From NCBI GenBank assembly GCA_934045075.1, contig OW203726.1, positions 10,263,527 to 10,327,526 on the forward strand: a stretch of 64,000 bases of DNA, given 5' to 3'. The stretch is from Yponomeuta sedellus (Eukaryota; Arthropoda; Insecta; Lepidoptera; Yponomeutidae). The notes under the pieces were generated by a model. The model had not been told where the DNA came from, searched no databases, and saw only the letters and a program-made list of their open reading frames with translations. Shown in pieces: positions 32,901 to 43,261 of the stretch (position 1 is its first letter; every line of letters starts with the position of its first letter). The translations under genes were made by a program, and so were the position numbers.

Positions 32901-33059
32901 TCAAACTTTTTCGAGGGATCAAACTTTCCTGTTCTTTAAAGACTTTCAAATTGAGTGTTTCAAGGAAAGTTAACAATGAAAGACGATTGGTTGTGCCGAT
33001 GCCTGTTTCGTTTTATAAATAGTCTCCATTTAATAGTCACTATATTACCATTTACTTTA
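29908..33059. other. 3.1 kb with only repeat remnants
   Basis: No supported gene. Positions 30815-30875 resemble the LINE tail CTGGTCTCTGCCTACCCCC...GCAGGCGTAG. Positions 30910-31045 resemble an RTE-like 3' region (ATCGGTGAAGCCGTTTGGGA). A degenerate tRNA-like SINE may lie at 31140-31215. The 64-codon frame at 30028 has no recognised motif. The rest is AT-rich. Confidence 0.45.
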
Positions 33060-33149
33060 TGTAGCCTATGTATGTCCCACTGCAGGACATGCTTTCTCTC
33101 AAAGATTGAGAGTATTTTTGGGCTTAATTACCACGCGTGTCCACGTGAA
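33060..33149 (-). mobile_element. SINE fragment (family D 3' part)
   Basis: CCCACTGCAGGACATGCTTTC, an AGATTGAGAG stretch and GGGCTTAATTACCA match the distal part of the family seen at 43262 and 61062. The tRNA-like end is missing. Confidence 0.4.
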
Positions 33150-33450
33150 TATTTTTAAAACCCTATTTAGAGGCTAAAAATTCCACCCATGCCGGAACTC
33201 GAAGCCACGACCTCTGGCTAACCTTGCCAGCGCTCTCCCAACTGAGCTACTGGGCGACTTACTGACATCAGTGAAATTTCGAACCTCTTTGCAATATGCA
33301 CTGTATTAAGTACAGGCAGCGACATCTGGCTGAAGTAATTTGCATCGATTGTAGCCCCTAGTACCTACTTTGTAGTTAGGTTTTACATTGGAATGATATC
33401 ACTGTACCCACATTATTATATTCTTTTTAATGCACTAACCCATGCTTAAA
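33150..33450 (-). mobile_element. tRNA-derived SINE (family A) with 5' extension
   Basis: Minus strand: a long head (TGTAAAACCTAACTACAAAG, then GATGCAAATTACTTCAGCCA), the tRNA-like part at 33188-33258 and the tail to CTCTAAATAGGG. Upstream of the head, at the right, a second family tail (CATGGGTTAGTGCATTAAAA) remains, as in 41673-42236. The unit therefore seems to include a copy of its own tail at the 5' side. Confidence 0.7.
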
Positions 33451-33651
33451 AAGACGTTTCAAAAAATAACTATCGATAGTTTTTTAAGTTTCCGACCTCA
33501 AAAGGGTAAAAACGGGACCCTATAACTAAGCTCCACTATGCGTTTGGCTGTCTGTCGAGAGTACTATAGACAATTGATATTTTTTAAGTTACATAGCGTC
33601 GTTATGTTGGTATAACAATTTTCTGACACTTATTCTAAATAATAAAAAACT
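33451..33651. other. No gene seen
   Basis: AT-rich sequence with an AACTATCGATAGTT palindrome near 33467-33480. No recognised element. Confidence 0.45.
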
Positions 33652-33790
33652 CAGGTCTTGGATGTTTACATGTTTGTGACGACACTGTTTCTGATTCCCA
33701 CGATACAGGGTATTCTAGCGTGGGGCCAGGAGCAATGTATGTGCCTGTATGTAAATGTTATGTTTATGTTAATAATAAATTTTAAAGTTC
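33652..33790 (+). mobile_element. tRNA-derived SINE (family B), 5'-truncated
   Basis: Starts CAGGTCTTGGATGTTTACAT and runs through TTCTGATTCCCACGATACAG to TGTGCCTGTATGTAAATGTT. It is the body of family B without the tRNA-like head. Confidence 0.75.
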
Positions 33791-34902
33791 ATTCCGTTCT
33801 TTATTACCTTTAAAAATGTGTTATACTAATATTACTTAAAGGGCATTAGCTGTTTATTTTTATAATTCTTGTAAGTAAAACAATTAACAGACATAAAAAA
33901 GAGACACTACAGTAGTACATCGTGCCATATATTGTATAACCAGGCGGAATTAGAGAGGCTCCTTGCAATATAGCTATTCCGACGGTGGAAGACATGTCAT
34001 AAATGATTCTGACCGGTAGTGTGTATACTGGCTGGTTAATTCAGTCATACATAATTGTATCCTTCATTGTGGTAAAACCATTATTCAATGACCTCAAAGC
34101 TTACGGTGTTTTTCTTTCCCCGTGAACTTAAAGGTGATGTTATTTTGCCTAAGTTTTACGTGGGAACCTAGGCTACAACCAGGGTAAGTTTTAGTCAGTT
34201 TCATGTAATGGTTTTGGTGTGATGCTCGCACAAAGAAATAGATTGAGACAGCCACGACTGTCACAGACAGAGGCAAAATTTATATTTTTATTATATTTGT
34301 AGATATATAGGTAAATTATTTAGAAGAAGAAGAAGAAGAAGAAAAACATTTATTATATTTAGGATTGGTAGAAGCAGTTAAAATTAAAGTGTGGAAAAAA
34401 AAACATAAGTCTATATTTCAGGCCTGTGAAGGCACTAGTACATTAATGTAATTTAAGCCATTAAAAGCGTTTGGTTTCCATAAACACCTTGAACTATAGA
34501 ATTTTATTCATTTAAGTCGGCCCTCTAGACCTTCTTGAAATAAATACCTTCCAACACAAAATTAATTTCCCATATTTGAAACGTTGCGTCAGTAACACAC
34601 AGAAAATTCTCATACAATAAGTTATATGAGCTGAGAGATTATAATGAGAAAATTTTAATTTAAATCAGTATGAAAGATTAAACGTGAGCACGGCGTATAC
34701 TCGGAGCAAAGTTATAATAAAAAATATTTCCACACAACACAATCACTTGTCTTGGTTCCAATTTATGTGCTTAAGACATCCAGGCCACGACAACACATAC
34801 ATGGAAAATAACCCAAACTGCGGCTATCCGTAAATGTGCGGGGAACCCGAACGTGAAATGGAACCTACGACCTTCAATATGACAATCAGACGAGATACCC
34901 AT
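33791..34902. other. 1.1 kb with no supported gene
   Basis: AT-rich. A (GAA)n run lies at 34324-34342. A degenerate tRNA-like stretch may occur at 34800-34890. Nothing else was recognised. Confidence 0.45.
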
Positions 34903-35012
34903 TGGTGCCGGCGGTCATGTTATGACCCGCACTTGACCCCCCGTGGTGGAGTATGGCCTTACCTCGCTGCAGAAAGAGACCTGTGCCCCAACAGTCACAT
35001 ACAAGGGTGTTT
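34903..35012 (+). mobile_element. 5S-like SINE, internally deleted
   Basis: TTGGTGCCGGCGGTCATGTTATG is joined directly to CCCCGTGGTGGAGTATGGCC and ends in CCAACAGTCACATACAAGGG. The middle of the family is missing. Sense is on the plus strand. Confidence 0.55.
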
Positions 35013-35915
35013 ATCACAAAACATAATTTGTAAACACCGTCTAAGTGCGAGTGTCGGACTGAAGGAATCTGACTCACACTTGATCGAGTATTTCCTTATT
35101 GGGCGGCTTAAGTTTTGGAGACACAGCTTAAATTTTCAGTTGACCCCTGGCTCAATAGAAGAAATAGTTTTTCTGAATATCCTGCACAATATACTCATTT
35201 TTGCAACTCATACACATCATTTTTGTACGTTTTAATTGTGCTTTTTTTGTTGATCGTTTTCTGAATGAGTAGCATTTTATTTTTGGTTCTCCTTTAACTT
35301 TCGCTTCAGTTTTAGGTGGGACTGATATCGGACTTTGGCAGGAATGCGTGGATCGAAGTCTGACACCGACAGATTGATGACATCGCATTCTGCTGTTGAT
35401 TGGCTGGCCAGCTGTCAGCTGCTTGAGGACGTCACGTGAAAAGTCGTTTTTATGTAGCTCTCTTGCACTAGATAAATTATTCTTATTAATCAGAAAAATT
35501 AAAGAAATTCATCGGTAACGATCGGACAAAAGAACGTTTTGTTAAAAATCAAGGTCAAAACTTAATAGGTTGAAGAGATTTTTAGCCCACTACCCCATGA
35601 ACTTAAGCGAGATGTAGTGTAGCCTAAATGTTACAAAGGAGTTGGACAATAATCATGGTAAGTGAGAGAGATATATGATATAAAGACACCTAATTTACAT
35701 AGTTATTATAATTACGTAGAGATACATTATTCAGGATTTGCAGGATACAGTCGAAAGGTTATCGTTATCAAAGTCCCCTCTAGATAGTAAAACTGACTTT
35801 CCAGAAAGACTATCAGAGCGCCTTAATTATGTAACTTTAAACTTATAGATATGTGTGCAAAAACGAAATATCTATTGGACTTTGTCGTACTACTATGTGT
35901 CGCAATATCACGATC
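35013..35915. other. No gene seen
   Basis: The 133-codon frame at 34834 runs from the SINE into this stretch and has no recognised motif. The remainder is AT-rich with no identified element. Confidence 0.45.
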
Positions 35916-35926
35916 ATGTCTTAGAT

Positions 35927-35962
35927 ATTAGATATTTTTAGCCTCTAAATAGGTTTTTAAAA
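35927..35962 (+). mobile_element. 36-bp SINE (family A) micro-insertion
   Basis: ATGTCTTAGAT at 35916-35926 and 35963-35973 is a perfect 11-bp duplication. Between them are only ATTAGATATTTTTAGCCTC and TAAATAGGTTTTTAA-type bases, the SINE 3' part without its GTGCATTAAAA tail. It looks like an extremely 5'-truncated insertion. Confidence 0.7.
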
Positions 35963-36235
35963 ATGTCTTAGATTTCCATCAAAATGCGGTTTCCACCATT
36001 TATTATACATATTACGCCTGATATCTATGCGTCAGAGCTAAGCAAACACTCAGCTTTTGCACCTATGTGTGAATTTTACATATATACGTTAAAAGTGACA
36101 TAATTAAGGCGCTGATCCCTCAATTTGTCACTAAAATCAATCTTATTTAGCCGAGGATTGGCGTAACGGCCGTACCTTTGCGCCGTGCCATTGAAGTAGA
36201 AGAATGTTGTATTCTACAGGGTGACTACGAATTTG

Positions 36236-36480
36236 GCTGTCAAATTGTAAGGGGATATTATAACCGAATTCGGTTTAAAATTTTTAAGGGGATATTGTAA
36301 CCGAATTTGAAAAATTTTAAGGGGACATTGTAACCGATTTCGTCTGACAATTTTTCAGGGGACATTGTAACCAAATTAGGTTGATAAATTTTAAGGGGAC
36401 ATTGTAATCAAATTCGGTGGACAAATTTTAAGGGGACATTGTAACCGTATTCGGTTGACAAATTTTAAGGGAGGCCATTC
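36236..36480. repeat. 37-bp tandem repeat, about 6.5 units
   Basis: The motif AAGGGGACATTGTAACC starts near 36250, 36287, 36320, 36357, 36394 and 36431. The period is 37 bp, with one interval of 33. Units contain ACCGAATTCGGT, a perfect 12-bp palindrome, in the better-preserved copies. Non-coding. Confidence 0.9.
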
Positions 36481-37094
36481 ATCACGATTTAGAAACCAAG
36501 TTTGAAAACATGGGCCTAGAAAAAAATATTTTTCCAAAATTACTTTATTTAAGTCGTCAAAAGTAGTTTTCATTGTGTGTATTTTTTAAGTTCTTCATGT
36601 AGCAAATAATACCTAACTGAATACCAATTTCCTACGAAGCCGTAGAAAATTGAAAACAAACGAAAGGGCTGGATATGCTGTGTATCACGACGTCTGAGAC
36701 GTCTCTAATGTTTTCGATTATCTGTGCAAACATGGTATTCAGGAAATATATTCCGTTTGTATGTTTTGCTGTTATTACAGCAATTTCACGAATAACAGTA
36801 AGAGGAAGAAATACCTTTTAAAAAGGCGTTCATCGATAAAACCGTCAACCGGCCGACTTAAAATGTTCAGTGAAATAGAACTCTCAGATAAAGCTAATTA
36901 TAGTCTGTGGTAAAGGGAAAAATGTTACCACACCTACTTTTGTAAGAACAGTAACTAATGTTTTGGAATTGCAAGTTGTTGATTGCAATCACTCAGATGA
37001 TTTGAGAAAAGATGGTCACAGTGGAGTTTTTTATCCACTACAACTCGACCTGAAGACAGCAATAACAACAAAAATTACATTGTACTTATAAGAT
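36481..37094. other. No gene seen
   Basis: AT-rich sequence. No coding frame, RNA gene or repeat boundary was recognised. Confidence 0.45.
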
Positions 37095-37290
37095 AATAAT
37101 TTATTTTTTGTACCCCAGGAAAAACAAATATAAAATAATTTCAAAAATACAGTGCAATTGGCAGCCTTATTGCTTGGAGCAATTTCTTCCAGACAACCTA
37201 CGATGGAGAGTTGCTGAATGAAAGGTGAGATGTGTAGTTGGTGCAAATATGAATATTCAAATTGCAAATTGTATATTGCATTCAACAAGC
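37095..37290 (-). mobile_element. LINE 3' end, diverged minus-strand copy
   Basis: TGGAGCAATTTCTTCCAGACAACC matches in part the antisense of 4730-4905. The surrounding sequence is diverged. The 85-codon frame over it is not a gene. Confidence 0.45.
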
Positions 37291-37916
37291 AGAATATTGT
37301 TTACGTTGAAGTAAATTTCTGCATAAATTGTTTTTAAATAAAACAGTAGAACTTTGAACAGACACCTATTCACGATGGCTCAGTCAAATCATCAAACTTA
37401 GGCGAGATAAACAAAAGAAGGGATGGGGCAAAGACGCGATTTTCTTTCAATTCACTGTTTTTTTCGGCATGTACTAGTTATTGTGTTGCATTTTATGTTC
37501 ATACGTACTAGTATGTTCTACAAATCAATAAAGACAATCATAACTGTACCAGGGATTTCATTTTAACGTTTATGATTTTCAGTGTAACTCCAACATAAAT
37601 TTTCTATTAAATTCTAAAGAACAGTCTCCGCTCGATTGATATCCGTTCCCAAGGGACACTAGTGCAGGATTAACTAGGATCTAAGGCATCCAACATCGAA
37701 GAGGCTATTCCCAAAGTACCAAAAGAAAACTAATTGGTTGGAATCTTCTTATTCTTTATAACATATTTGCTCGTAAAGTGGTTGTAATTACACCAATTTC
37801 AATATCGTAATGTATCTCATTACGTACTTGTGCGATAATGTAATGTAAAAGGCAAAGTGTTTTTTTTTAAATAAAGTTTAAAGATACTCCGTCTAAAAAT
37901 TATAAATCTTAGCAAA

Positions 37917-37990
37917 GAGGTTTTATGTCAAGAAAGTGGTCAATATTTTATGAGAGGTTTTATGTCAAGAAAGTGGTCAATATTTGGGAA
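37917..37990. repeat. Tandem duplication, about 39-bp unit, two copies
   Basis: GAGGTTTTATGTCAAGAAAG followed by TGGTCAATATTT occurs twice in succession with no substitutions in that block. It is a recent local duplication in AT-rich DNA. Confidence 0.9.
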
Positions 37991-38570
37991 ATAAAATATA
38001 ACAAATAAACATTTAATTCTTTAATTTAATTAATTTTGACAATAAATTACAACCATTTATCTGTAACAAAACCACAAAAATATTAATTTACTTTATTAGT
38101 AATATTGGCTGTTTTTGTACCTTTGCCTAAAAAAAAAAGTTAATGCGCGCGCATCGCTTATTTGTGGACAAGTAAAAATAAATCCGCGCGCTTTTTCTTT
38201 TCGATGTAGGTATTGTTTTTATTTGAAAATATCGTCAAGAAGTGATGATAACAAAGTCAGAGTTTTATTAATTTCCTCGTAAATATGTTATAAAACGTCG
38301 TATGACATACGTGCGCTTTGAAAATTACAGCCTCTGCTTCCTTATAGCCCTCGCCGATGGCTCGGGCTAGTAATATCGCCTCGGCTGTAATTTTCAACTT
38401 ACCGCACTTATATCATAATATTCTATTATCACATCACATCACATCACACTTCACATATTCAATGTCATGATATTAGAAGTATTCAATAAAATAGTCTATG
38501 ATTCCTATAAAATCGGAAGTGCTATTGTTACTACACCAAAGTAAGTAGGAAGTCAGCCAGATGTCGCTGC
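37991..38570. other. No gene seen
   Basis: AT-rich. It includes a short (CACAT)n run at 38432-38455 and a GC-richer stretch near 38325-38400. No recognised feature. Confidence 0.45.
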
Positions 38571-38574
38571 CTGT

Positions 38575-38652
38575 AAGTAATACAGAGCCCCAGTGGGAAT
38601 CGAACCGATGACCTCCGGCATAGTAATCAGACGTGATACCGCCAAACAATGT
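38575..38652 (-). mobile_element. tRNA-like SINE head, degenerate
   Basis: On the minus strand, GGCGGTATCACGTCTGATTA is followed by a B-box-like GGTTCGATTCCCAC. Stems are incomplete and the sequence continues into SINE-like DNA, so it is not scored as a tRNA gene. Confidence 0.5.
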
Positions 38653-38843
38653 GGCAGTCAAACTTTCCTAGTACATTCCTTTTTTGATAGAAATAACCAA
38701 AATTAATTAACAATATTTTTTAAAAAGAGCGGGAAGATTTCAAACTGAGATCGCCACTCAAGATAAGCGTGGTTTGCTTGAAATGTCCACTTACCACGGT
38801 AGTGCGAGAAACAGACCATCTGCCTCACACATAGTTATAATTA

Positions 38844-38986
38844 TACGGGTCTAATCGCGATTATTTTTAAGGTTAAAAGTAATTACTTTAACTCTCGACG
38901 TTTCGGCAGCGTTGCGGTTTCCGCTTCTTCTTATTTCATTTTCATTTCTTATTTCACATAATAAATAATCGCGTTTAATATAGGTC
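38844..38986. mobile_element. MITE-like element (ATCGCGATTA ends), copy 1
   Basis: GGGTCTAATCGCGATTATTT at the left is complemented imperfectly by AATAAATAATCGCGTTTAAT at the right. The interior has CTCGACGTTTCGGCAGC. A related copy is at 44782-44890. Confidence 0.5.
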
Positions 38987-38989
38987 CGT

Positions 38990-39132
38990 CCGTCCTTACA
39001 CTGACGAGGTCGTGAATTCGAACCCCTGAATGTACCAACGACTTTGTTTTCCAAGTTAGCTGGGAAAGAGAAGATCTTGAGAAAACCTAGAAAACCTTGC
39101 GGATAGGCAATTTCAAACGCTAAATTAAACAA
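38990..39132 (+). mobile_element. SINE (family D) fragment
   Basis: A tRNA-like B-box region (GTCGTGAATTCGAACCCC) is followed by TGTACCAACGACTTTGTTTTC, the junction also seen in antisense at 46672-47112. A truncated body follows. Confidence 0.45.
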
Positions 39133-39910
39133 GTTAGCGCTTGATATTGCCTATTCACGTTCTCCAAAACCCATTCTCTCTTTGTCCCTCTCTGAGAAGA
39201 GCTCCCTGACACATATAGGCTGCACATTAAAATAATGTTTTCTAGCACTTTTGCTTACATTTGGTCTAATTCTAACTTCCTACAGAATAAACAGGAATTC
39301 CAGAGAGATTTTTTTTTTCAATTCGCCGAAAGTAGAAAATTATATTACTTAGTTTTATGAACTCAATACCAGGCGTGACAGGACCTTTTTATGAAATACG
39401 TTGCTGTTTAACGAATGTAATATCCCCAGTAAACCTTTGAGTTGCTCGTAAAAACGAATGATCATATAAGTAAGAAACATCAATGTAATATAATATTTTT
39501 ATGTTTGTAAGCAATTTATTAAGACCAATGATATTAATAGTAAATGTATGAACTGACCAGAAATGTACCTAAATAATTACTAACCTAACATATAATTGAA
39601 ATGAAGGCAAATTGTGTTTCAGAATTTGAAAGTATTCGAAGTCTTACTCTTTCATAGATACGTTTTAAGAAAAAAAGTAAGCAACGGCGAAGTTCTTTTC
39701 AAACTTTGATTGAAGCTTACAGATAAAACTAATAGCGCAACAACAAGACCTAAGTGCAAACAAAGTCGAGTGTAGCACATGTGAAACTAATAACTAAGTA
39801 GTTAGGGCAGAGCCCTTATTTACGCTGACCACAAGTTTGAGTAAGGCAGCTGCTTCCCAGAAGATACGTGCTGCGTAAACTTCACACTCAATACGAAACA
39901 TAGTTACAGT
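39133..39910. other. Downstream flank of the pickpocket gene
   Basis: AT-rich, no second gene. Minus-strand sequence after the stop at 39911 shows AATAAG but no canonical AATAAA within the first 200 bases, so the polyadenylation site is not resolved. Confidence 0.45.
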
Positions 39911-41260
39911 TCACACTTTCCCTTTGTCGTATTTCCATTTCTTAAAGCAAAGGTAGTAGATGATCTCTGCTATGGAGAGCAAAGACCCGCCAAAGCACAG
40001 ACCGAAACAATTGCCCATCGCTACTACGAGATCCAATGTGGTGCGGGCGACCTGTCGCGTCAAACGTTGATAAGGTCTGTTGGCTAGAATAACCTTCACC
40101 GAACCCATGCCCACATCTTGTTGTGGCTCATCCAATTTCTTCGATATAATATTGTAATCGGGCTCAGTACAAGATGGCAAGCAATCACAATCTAATCCTG
40201 TATCGTTCGTGCCTGGGACCTTTAATTTTCTCAGCGTTTCGAAGTGATCAGTCAAACATTTTATTCCGTCTAGGTCGCAAAATTTATCAGTGTATTCCGG
40301 TGGTGACAGGTGGTGAGTGCAATCACAAAGCTTGATTTGCATCTCGATTCGGCATTCGGTTATGCAAACGGAGTAGCTATAATATTTATACGCCAAGTAA
40401 TTTGGCGGAACTTCGTTTATATACCGGCATTTTCGTATCTCTGGTGGTATTAATACCACTTCAGGCTCGTTCACTATGTCCGTAATAGAGAATACGGTAA
40501 CAGCTTTCGAGCCGTAAACGACAGTTACTCTCCTGTCGTATTCCATGTTCCAGAAAGGTACATCTTCTGGGGAATGCAAAAACACCTCTGCATCCCTCTT
40601 CATTATTATTTCCATTGTGACCATCTGCCGTATGTCAGATTTGACAAAAATCTGGGACTCCGAATTCGCTAGTTTATTGTTCATTGAGTAACATAGGCCG
40701 TATTCTGTTTGAAGTGGCTGGAAGTGTTGGCAGCAATCGATTATTTTGCCATTCAAAAAGCAGAAACGGAATATATTAGTGCAAGCAGTGCGGTACATAG
40801 TAGAGATGGTTTGTAGGTCGAGAGTGCAAAATGACTCTGCTTCACATACTGAGTTGCAGCTGAAGCATGTTCCAGTAAAGAACGCCGCCTCAGCAATAAA
40901 CCCCTCTAGTTTACTGTCGGTCTTGCCGTCCAACTTCTCCGATTGTGCTTGAATGGCATCGACATTAGGATTTTCACACACCGTTATTGAGGGGAATGTT
41001 GTGTTCCAGTGCAGGTAATCAGTTCTCGTCATGAAACGGATCGTATTCTCCGTATAGTGGTTGTAGTACCTACGTATCGTATAGATAAATGCTACCCATA
41101 TGTGCAAGTAGATGAGAAAGTATATTAATTTGAGCACCCAATGTATGTCTGTTCTTACGAGGTAACTTGGTCCGTGGACTGTCAAGTTGGCGCAGGTCAA
41201 TTTCACACGTTTGAACAAAGTTTTTGCGTGCTTTTTATATTTTCGTAATATTTTCTTCAT
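39911..41260 (-). CDS. ppk-like: Pickpocket-like DEG/ENaC sodium channel subunit
   Basis: A single uninterrupted 449-codon exon. Members of this family form amiloride-sensitive, trimeric Na+ channels in the plasma membrane. In insects they act in touch, nociception, salt, pheromone and liquid sensing. Visible features: a short cytoplasmic N-terminus with the gating motif HG at 29-30 (LTVHGPSYL); TM1 at about 42-62 (VLKLIYFLIYLHIWVAFIYT); FPSITVCENPN right after TM1; a cysteine-rich extracellular domain with several CxC and CC pairs, including CDCLPSC before the second membrane segment; and TM2 at about 410-439 with the selectivity-filter GGS at 424-426 (GLCFGGSLLSIAEIIYYL). A short basic tail follows. 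Length is at the small end for the family (about 430-600). ATG context AGCAACATG is good, and TATTTAAG lies about 60 bases upstream. The ligand and the orthologue cannot be told from sequence alone. Confidence 0.93.
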   Translation of the reverse strand: MKKILRKYKKHAKTLFKRVKLTCANLTVHGPSYLVRTDIHWVLKLIYFLIYLHIWVAFIYTIRRYYNHYTENTIRFMTRTDYLHWNTTFPSITVCENPNVDAIQAQSEKLDGKTDSKLEGFIAEAAFFTGTCFSCNSVCEAESFCTLDLQTISTMYRTACTNIFRFCFLNGKIIDCCQHFQPLQTEYGLCYSMNNKLANSESQIFVKSDIRQMVTMEIIMKRDAEVFLHSPEDVPFWNMEYDRRVTVVYGSKAVTVFSITDIVNEPEVVLIPPEIRKCRYINEVPPNYLAYKYYSYSVCITECRIEMQIKLCDCTHHLSPPEYTDKFCDLDGIKCLTDHFETLRKLKVPGTNDTGLDCDCLPSCTEPDYNIISKKLDEPQQDVGMGSVKVILANRPYQRLTRQVARTTLDLVVAMGNCFGLCFGGSLLSIAEIIYYLCFKKWKYDKGKV

Positions 41261-41659
41261 GTTGCTTTCTGATTCAGAGCATAGACAAAATGTTTTGGGA
41301 TTTGGAGCGTCTGGTTCTTAAATACAGCAATCAGTAGCTATCGGGAAAGTTTACTAAAGCATTTTATTCATACAAATAATGGGATTCCATTTGCTTAATA
41401 CATTTAAGGCTTTTATACAATTTTATTTTCTATCCCGAAAGCTTATTAGATAGATTTCGTGATCTGATAATATTGTCTGCATGGGAAAAGTTGTAAATAA
41501 TTTGTGCCGCACGGTATTACAATGAAAGATAAAAGGTATCCATTAGACGTGGTGCGTGCAACTTTGTTGGAATTGCTACGATACTGATCAGGTTACAAAA
41601 TACCAATAAAAACCAGCCGGGTGTTCTACCTTTAAGGAAAATAAGGAAATAAATTGAAA
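41261..41659. other. Upstream flank of the pickpocket gene
   Basis: Minus-strand promoter side. A TATTTAAG box is near 41317-41324. No other motif is convincing. AT-rich, ending at the target duplication of the next SINE. Confidence 0.4.
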
Positions 41660-41672
41660 CAACACCAAATAT

Positions 41673-42236
41673 TAAAAACCTATTTAGAGTATTTTTAATG
41701 AACTAACCCGTGCTAAGGACAATTTTAAAGACCTATTTAGAGGCTAAAAATTCCACCCATGCCGGGATTCAAACCCGCGAACTCTGGGAATCCGTGCCAG
41801 CGCTCTTTCCGACTGAGCTAATGGGCGACTCACCGGCTTCAGTGAAATTTCGAACCTCTTTACAATATTATCTGTATTACGTACAGGCAGCGACAACTGG
41901 CTGAAGTAATTTGCATCACTTGCAACCCCAAGTACCTACTTTGCAGTTAGGTTTTTACATCGGAATGATATCGCTGTACCCGCATAATTATACTCTTTTT
42001 AATGCACTAACCCGTGCTAAGGACAATTTTAAAAACCTGTACGTAATACAGAGAATATTATAAAGAGGTTCGAAATTTCACTGATGCCGGTGAGTCGCCC
42101 ATTAGCTCAGTTGGAAAGAGCGCTGGCACGGATAGCCAGAGGTCGCGGGTTCGAATCCCGACATGGGTGGAATTTTTAACCTCTAAATAGGTTTTTAAAA
42201 TTGTCCTTAACACGGGTTAATGCATTGAAAAGTGTA
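41673..42236 (+). mobile_element. Inverted-dimer SINE (family A), 13-bp target duplication
   Basis: CAACACCAAATAT flanks the 564-bp unit perfectly (41660-41672 and 42237-42249). The left half is an antisense SINE with tail, tRNA-like part (41759-41829) and long head, ending in an antisense tail at 42000-42030. The right half is a sense SINE starting GTACGTAATACAGAGAATAT, with A box TTAGCTCAGTTGG and B box GGGTTCGAATCCC at 42099-42168 and the tail GTGTA. An additional 17-base antisense tail piece starts the unit. The whole palindrome is one insertion. Confidence 0.9.
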
Positions 42237-42249
42237 CAACACCAAATAT

Positions 42250-43261
42250 CTTAAAACAAAATTAATATAAAAGCAAGTGCTTATTAGATGAATGATAACA
42301 TTGAAGAGAAGGCGCCATAGTTTGAACAATTTTATTTGATCAGCTCTGATGCCTATGTAATAAAGAACATACTCATAGTGTCTACCTTTGCCATATACCT
42401 ATCGTTATCCGCTTTACTATGAGAACATTATGAAGGGCACGTGGAACTAGTGAATTTCATTTCAGTATCTAGTTTATGTTACAGACACGAAACTACGTCA
42501 CGAGTGACAAAGGTCTTACTTATGAATCAAGTGGTATATATATGAACCCAAATAAAATGTTGAAGGAGAGTAGTTGTAAATCACAAATCATTTCAAACGA
42601 TAAAGGCATGAAAACAAAAAATAAATGGCATAGTTGTATTTAGTGGAGTCTAAAGGAATTAAGTATTTCAGAGGCTAATCAGGGTTAATCCAGTCAGGTA
42701 ATACGTGTTTTCAAGTGTCAGGTGGGGTTGACAGCTCAGTAAACACAGGGAGAGCTGAGTAAGGGAGAGGGGCTGCGCCGATACGCGGGTTTGATTTCAA
42801 TGTAAATAAAGTTTTTTAGTTAGTGCACGGTTTGTATTTATTCTAGATAGACAAAGAATTCTTGCCCTAAAATAAGTCTGTTCAACTGTGAATCATATGT
42901 AAGTAACATACTGTAAGTAATATTTACTTTTTCTAGTTATAATTGCTTTTTTTCTTTAATCTCTACCATCTCTCTACTCTCTATAGCCTACCATTTATTT
43001 TTATTGTCTAATTGTATAACAAAAGTACTTACAACTAAGTAAACATCTAAACAAACTACTAAAATTTTCAGACTAAAGTTTTCAATTAGTTTTCAAAGAG
43101 AAAGGATGAATAGATGAATTCCTGAAAACAAAAGACATTCGTAAATTTCTTAAATTATTTTTCAGACGAAACTTTTGTATTAAGTCCACCGCATTGAACG
43201 ATTAAATTTTAAAAATATAAGGGCAAAAAAGTATTTCTCTAGATTGTGAACACACCAGGGC
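42250..43261. other. 1 kb with no supported gene
   Basis: AT-rich. GC-richer sequence at 42700-42790 (GAGCTGAGTAAGGGAGAGGG) has no coding frame. No repeat boundaries recognised. Confidence 0.45.

Noticed and set aside
34834..35235. A 133-codon gene
   Set aside because: It runs through a deleted 5S-like SINE and has no recognised protein motif.
42097..42170. A tRNA gene
   Set aside because: A and B boxes and a near-cloverleaf are present (loop ACGGATA), but the loop lacks the conserved T before the anticodon, the acceptor stem mispairs, and the same sequence recurs at several sites with a SINE body.
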